From an uncultured Granulicatella sp. (GTDB taxonomy: Bacteria; Bacillota; Bacilli; Lactobacillales; Aerococcaceae): a DNA stretch of 26,462 nucleotides. The position numbers and the translations under genes were made by a program. The stretch is from NCBI GenBank assembly GCA_947254045.1, contig CAMYBO010000005.1:1-26462 (forward strand), given 5' to 3'. This document shows, piece by piece, positions 23,737 to 26,462 of this stretch (position 1 is its first letter; each line of letters starts with the position of its first letter). Below the pieces are notes generated by a model. That model worked only from the letters and a program-made list of their open reading frames with translations, ran no database searches and had not been told where the DNA came from.

Positions 23737-23791
23737 GTATAGACTTTCTGTTATAGTAGTAGAAGACGCAAGCAAATCGTTACTACTATAA
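23737..23791 (+). repeat. Hairpin repeat, copy 6 (compact form)
   Basis: The 38 bases 23737-23774 are identical to 23554-23591. The stem is TTATAGTAGTA (23751-23761) with TACTACTATAA (23781-23791), and the 19-base loop contains GACGCAAGCA. The outer AGACTTTC arm has no partner here, so this looks like the basic unit without the insert of copy 5. Confidence 0.8.
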
Positions 23792-23820
23792 AAAATAATA
23801 CTTGTGTTCGTCTCTATATA

Positions 23821-23858
23821 AAAACAAGACTTACCTTTAAAGTAAGTCTTGTTTTTTT
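23821..23858. terminator. Bidirectional terminator between niaR and the SUKH gene
   Basis: AAAACAAGACTTAC (23821-23834) and GTAAGTCTTGTTTT (23842-23855) form a perfect 14-bp stem, with a 7-base loop and flanking A and T tracts, serving convergent transcripts. Confidence 0.92.
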
Positions 23859-23861
23859 CTA

Positions 23862-24578
23862 TCAGTTATTCGTTGAGTGGTGTTGAATCAATTTGTATGC
23901 TGGGGAATTTTCTAATTCTTGTTTTCGGTATTCCAGTAAAAAATCGAGAGCTTCTTGTGCAATGGAAGAAATTGGTGAATGTTGTTCTAAGCCTTTAGCA
24001 ATCCAGTAAATATAGCTATTAAAATCTTCATCCTCTTCAATTTCTAATAGTGTTTGAAAATTTTCAGGATGGAATAATCCTAATTGTTGTCTGCGAGTAT
24101 GAATGCTCATCCAATGTCGATGGTCGAATGATATCAATTCAATATGAGGTTTCATTGAATCGATTAACTCTTCAAAAGAAGAAGCAATTGTTAACCATTG
24201 ATCCATCTCTATATCAATGAGTCGAATGCTAGGTTCTTTTCCTTTTTCAAGATAATCAAAACAATAGTAAACAGATTCATCTTTAAAAAAGGGAATAAAA
24301 TAATCGGGTAGTTCTGTTTCTTCAGGCAAAAAGCAGTCATCTAATAAACTTATCCAATTTCCTTTTTCTAACCCTGCAATACCATTTAAGAGAGTATAGT
24401 CTAAGCCGAATCGAGTAGGTTCAATGGTAGTTATTTTTGAATGAAGAAAATAACCAGCTCCTTCCTTTTGAATCCATTGTAAATAACTTTCTGGTAAGTC
24501 GCTAATAGTCCATTGATGATGGATAGGTGTAGCAGGATCTAATAGTGCTTTTGTAAAAGCTTGTTGAATCAGTGACAT
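23862..24578 (-). CDS. SMI1/KNR4 (SUKH)-like protein
   Basis: 238 residues, acidic, no signal peptide or membrane segment. The first ~150 residues have the SUKH feel: LPESYLQWIQKEGAGYF near the start, VYYCFDYLEKGKEPSIRLIDIEMDQWLTIASSFEELI in the middle. The C-terminal ~90 residues are unassigned helix. SUKH proteins often act as immunity proteins to secreted toxins, or have general binding roles. No toxin gene is adjacent, so immunity is only one option. The start at 24578 is 5 bases after GGAGG; an in-frame TTG upstream at 24590 overlaps that site. Confidence 0.7.
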   Translation of the reverse strand: MSLIQQAFTKALLDPATPIHHQWTISDLPESYLQWIQKEGAGYFLHSKITTIEPTRFGLDYTLLNGIAGLEKGNWISLLDDCFLPEETELPDYFIPFFKDESVYYCFDYLEKGKEPSIRLIDIEMDQWLTIASSFEELIDSMKPHIELISFDHRHWMSIHTRRQQLGLFHPENFQTLLEIEEDEDFNSYIYWIAKGLEQHSPISSIAQEALDFLLEYRKQELENSPAYKLIQHHSTNN

Positions 24579-24660
24579 GTTTTCCTCCAAAAATTAGGTC
24601 TAAAGTATGAGGTAAGTTGTAGTAAATATGGTAGAATAAGCTCAATTAATCAATAATAGT

Positions 24661-24688
24661 TTGCAAAACTAATTCGATTTGTTACAAT
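24661..24688 (+). promoter_or_regulatory. Promoter of lemA-htpX
   Basis: TTGCAA (24661-24666), 16 bases, TACAAT (24683-24688). An alternative -10 (TATAAA, 24695-24700) has no good -35. Confidence 0.45.
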
Positions 24689-24720
24689 TAACTGTATAAA
24701 ATATAAAGGAGTGTGTCAAT

Positions 24721-25278
24721 ATGACATTATGGATTATTTTAGGAATTATTGCAGTAGTCATTATCTGGGGAGTATCTGCATATAATGGTATTGTAAAATT
24801 AAAAAACTGGGTTAGCGAAGCAGCAGCTCAAATTGATGTTCAATTAGGAAGAAGAAATGATTTAATTCCGAACCTTGTAGAAACTGTTAAAGGTTATGCA
24901 AAACATGAACAAGAAACACTTTCTCAAGTAATTGCAATGAGAAATCAATTAACAAATATGGGAAGCGACGCTTCAGTTCAAGAAAAAATGGATGTTTCAA
25001 ATCAATTAAGTGGATCATTAAAAACAATTTTTGCGCTTTCAGAAAGCTATCCTGATTTAAAAGCAAATACAAACTTTATTAAATTACAAGAAGAATTAAC
25101 AAATACAGAAAATAAAATTGCTTATTCACGTCAATTATACAATTCAAGCGTGGCACAATATAATATTAAAATTCAAATGGTTCCAAACAATATTATTGCG
25201 AATTTTGGTGGATTTACAAAAGAACAAATGTTAGAAATTCCAGCAGAAGAACGTGCAGTTCCAAAAGTTCAATTCTAA
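24721..25278 (+). CDS. lemA: LemA family protein
   Basis: 185 residues: one N-terminal membrane segment (about 3-20) and a helical bundle outside or inside the membrane. NGIVKLKNWVSEAAAQIDVQLGRRNDLIPNLVETVKGYAKHE is the strongly conserved LemA core; the C-terminal pattern SRQLYNSSVAQYN also fits. Molecular function is not established. The next gene, 21 bases downstream, is the htpX protease, a very common pairing in Firmicutes that suggests membrane protein quality control. AAAGGAG precedes the ATG by about 9 bases. Confidence 0.95.
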   Translation: MTLWIILGIIAVVIIWGVSAYNGIVKLKNWVSEAAAQIDVQLGRRNDLIPNLVETVKGYAKHEQETLSQVIAMRNQLTNMGSDASVQEKMDVSNQLSGSLKTIFALSESYPDLKANTNFIKLQEELTNTENKIAYSRQLYNSSVAQYNIKIQMVPNNIIANFGGFTKEQMLEIPAEERAVPKVQF

Positions 25279-25299
25279 AATTGAGCATAGGTGAAGAAG

Positions 25300-26196
25300 A
25301 TGATGTATGAACAAATTGCTGCCAATAAAAGAAAAACTTGGTTGGTAGTTGGATTCTATCTAATATTATTTCTATTGGTTGGTGTTGGTCTAGGATACAC
25401 CTTAATTGATAATGCTGTTGCCGGAATGGTTATTGCACTAGTTGCAGGTGGATTGTATACAATGATGATGATGAGTCAATCTACAGATGTTGTGATGCGA
25501 TTAAATCATGCGACTGAAGTGACGGAATACGAACAAGCACCTCAGTTGTGGCATATTGTGGAAGATATGGCGATGGTTGCAAAAGTTCCAAGACCAAGAA
25601 TATTTGTGATTCAAGATGACTCTCCAAATGCATTTGCAACTGGAAATTCTCCTGAAAAAGCAGCAGTTGCTGTAACAACAGGTTTATTACAACGTTTGAA
25701 TCGTGAGGAATTAGAAGGAGTTTTAGCTCATGAATTTGCTCATATTCGAAATTATGATGTAAGATTACAAACGATTGCGATTGCACTTGGTGCAGTGATT
25801 GCTATTTTAGTACAATTTGGAAGTCGAATGATGTTTTTTGGTCGTTCTTCGAGACGATCAAAAGATGAGGATAATGGAATTGCAGCGATTATGATGGTGA
25901 TTTCTATTTTAGCAATGATTTTAGGGCCATTTATGTCTACAATTTTACAATTAGCAATTTCAAGAAATCGTGAATATTTAGCAGACGCTACAGCAGTAGA
26001 ATTTACTAGAAATCCTCAAGGATTAATTTCAGCACTTGAAAAAATCTCTCAAGCTCCAGCGATGGAAGAAGCTGATCCTCAAAGTGCAGCATTATATATT
26101 GCTAATCCTTTTAAAAAGGGAAATGAAGAGAAAGATTCTTGGTTTGCAACACATCCTGCAACAAGTAATCGTATTAAACGTTTAAGAGAAATGTAG
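25300..26196 (+). CDS. htpX: Membrane zinc metalloprotease HtpX
   Basis: 298-residue M48B protease that degrades misfolded membrane proteins. Two N-terminal membrane segments (about 15-35 and 38-56) are followed by the zinc motif HEFAH (His144, Glu145, His148), with a third ligand probably the Glu in SRNREYLAD. Two more hydrophobic segments lie after the active site. The start is uncertain: GTG at 25291 and ATGs at 25300 and 25303 are in frame; AGGTGA at 25289-25294 favours 25300 or 25303. Co-transcribed with lemA. Confidence 0.95.
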   Translation: MMYEQIAANKRKTWLVVGFYLILFLLVGVGLGYTLIDNAVAGMVIALVAGGLYTMMMMSQSTDVVMRLNHATEVTEYEQAPQLWHIVEDMAMVAKVPRPRIFVIQDDSPNAFATGNSPEKAAVAVTTGLLQRLNREELEGVLAHEFAHIRNYDVRLQTIAIALGAVIAILVQFGSRMMFFGRSSRRSKDEDNGIAAIMMVISILAMILGPFMSTILQLAISRNREYLADATAVEFTRNPQGLISALEKISQAPAMEEADPQSAALYIANPFKKGNEEKDSWFATHPATSNRIKRLREM

Positions 26197-26197
26197 G

Positions 26198-26245
26198 ATA
26201 AAGACAATTGAAGTTTTATTGAGAAAGGCTTTAATTGTCTTTATT
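26198..26245 (+). terminator. Rho-independent terminator after htpX
   Basis: ATAAAGACAATTGAAG (26198-26213) pairs with CTTTAATTGTCTTTAT (26229-26244) with one G-T pair and a 15-base loop. The T tract is interrupted. Confidence 0.7.
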
Positions 26246-26309
26246 TCATTTTTGTTACAAAGAAAAAGCTTTCACATGGAATTTGTAATGAAATAAATAT
26301 ACATAAACA

Positions 26310-26328
26310 GGGATATTTCCCCTATAAT
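26310..26328 (+). promoter_or_regulatory. Promoter of the truncated last gene
   Basis: Perfect TATAAT at 26323-26328; the -35 at 17 bases is poor (TACATA). A GGGA/TCCC inverted repeat (26310-26321) abuts the -10 and could be an operator; poor -35 plus palindrome is typical of regulated promoters, but this is inference. Confidence 0.5.
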
Positions 26329-26364
26329 AGTAATGTGGAATAAGTATAAGGGAGGAGTTTTGTG

Positions 26365-26415
26365 ATGCAATCAATTTATGTACATTTGGATTCGATTTCG
26401 AATCATGTATTAAGT
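26365..26415 (+). CDS. Start of an unidentified gene, cut off by the contig end
   Basis: An ATG at 26365 lies 7 bases after GGAGGAG (26351-26357) and opens a frame reading MQSIYVHLDSISNHVLS. Only 17 codons are genomic; from 26416 the sequence is library adapter, so residues read beyond it are artefact. Too short to assign. Confidence 0.6.
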
Positions 26416-26462
26416 CTGTCTCTTATACACATCTGACGCTGCCGACGACCTAACACAGGTGT
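26416..26462. other. Illumina Nextera adapter contamination (non-genomic)
   Basis: 26416-26434 is the 19-bp Tn5 mosaic end CTGTCTCTTATACACATCT, and 26435-26448 completes the reverse complement of the Nextera read-1 transposase adapter without mismatch. The next ten bases (26449-26458) fit a 10-nt i5 index, and the final GTGT matches the first bases of the reverse complement of P5. The higher GC content also breaks with the genome. Confidence 0.97.

Noticed and set aside
23554..23774. Repeats resembling a CRISPR array
   Set aside because: Only two exact copies 183 bases apart, one with a hairpin-filled interior, no regular spacers and no cas genes; the hairpin family explains them better.
26416..26448. 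A Tn5-like transposon end in the genome
   Set aside because: The mosaic end is followed exactly by the synthetic Nextera adapter, so it is library material and not a natural transposon.

Overview
The window is chromosomal DNA from a low-GC, AT-rich Gram-positive bacterium, most likely in the Lactobacillales. Evidence: strong AGGAGG-type ribosome sites, frequent TTG/GTG starts, an AdcA-type zinc lipoprotein with a ZinT tail, a zinc-free S14 paralogue, an oxygen-independent ribonucleotide reductase, a NiaR/NiaX niacin module, and gene order close to the Bacillus rsgA-to-plsX block. A Carnobacteriaceae/Aerococcaceae-type organism (for example near Granulicatella) is a guess from gene content only. 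No tRNA, rRNA, insertion sequence, phage or CRISPR array is visible.

Layout. 1-2491: 3' end of the F1Fo ATP synthase operon (atpG partial, atpD, atpC). 2561-4589: a zinc-starvation operon (zinc-free S14, a 36-residue basic protein, zinc-binding lipoprotein) behind a promoter carrying a good Zur-type box. 4646-7469: nrdD-nrdG behind a pair of NrdR-type boxes spaced three helical turns apart. 7548-8693: an MFS exporter-like protein. 8825-11071: rsgA-rpe-thiN. 11218-13556: a small membrane-anchored protein plus a divergent P1B-type metal ATPase, placed inside the otherwise Bacillus-like order. 13603-19393: rpmB (minus strand), asp23/yloU, fakA/yloV, recG, plsX. 19523-20157: two small membrane proteins on the minus strand. 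20270-22225: CIRCE-controlled groES-groEL. 22431-23548: niaX-niaR with a palindromic operator candidate. 23862-24578: an orphan SUKH/SMI1-like protein. 24721-26196: lemA-htpX. 26365-26415: the start of another gene, cut off by the contig end.

Two things stand out beyond the genes. First, six intergenic hairpin elements (near 16.2, 19.4, 22.25, 22.33, 23.6 and 23.75 kb) appear to be one family: they share a head (TAGACTT), a TATAGTAG-type stem that changes on both arms together, and a loop core close to GACGCAAGCA. Two of them share a 29-nt identical block in opposite orientation on either side of recG-plsX. I do not recognise the family. Second, the last 47 bases are not genomic: they are the Illumina Nextera transposase adapter, a probable 10-nt index and the first four bases of the P5 side, so the true sequence ends at about 26415.

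Together the genes form a housekeeping region (energy, ribosome assembly, DNA repair, phospholipid start-up, chaperones) with several metal- or cofactor-responsive modules whose regulators can be guessed from their operators: Zur, NrdR, HrcA and NiaR.
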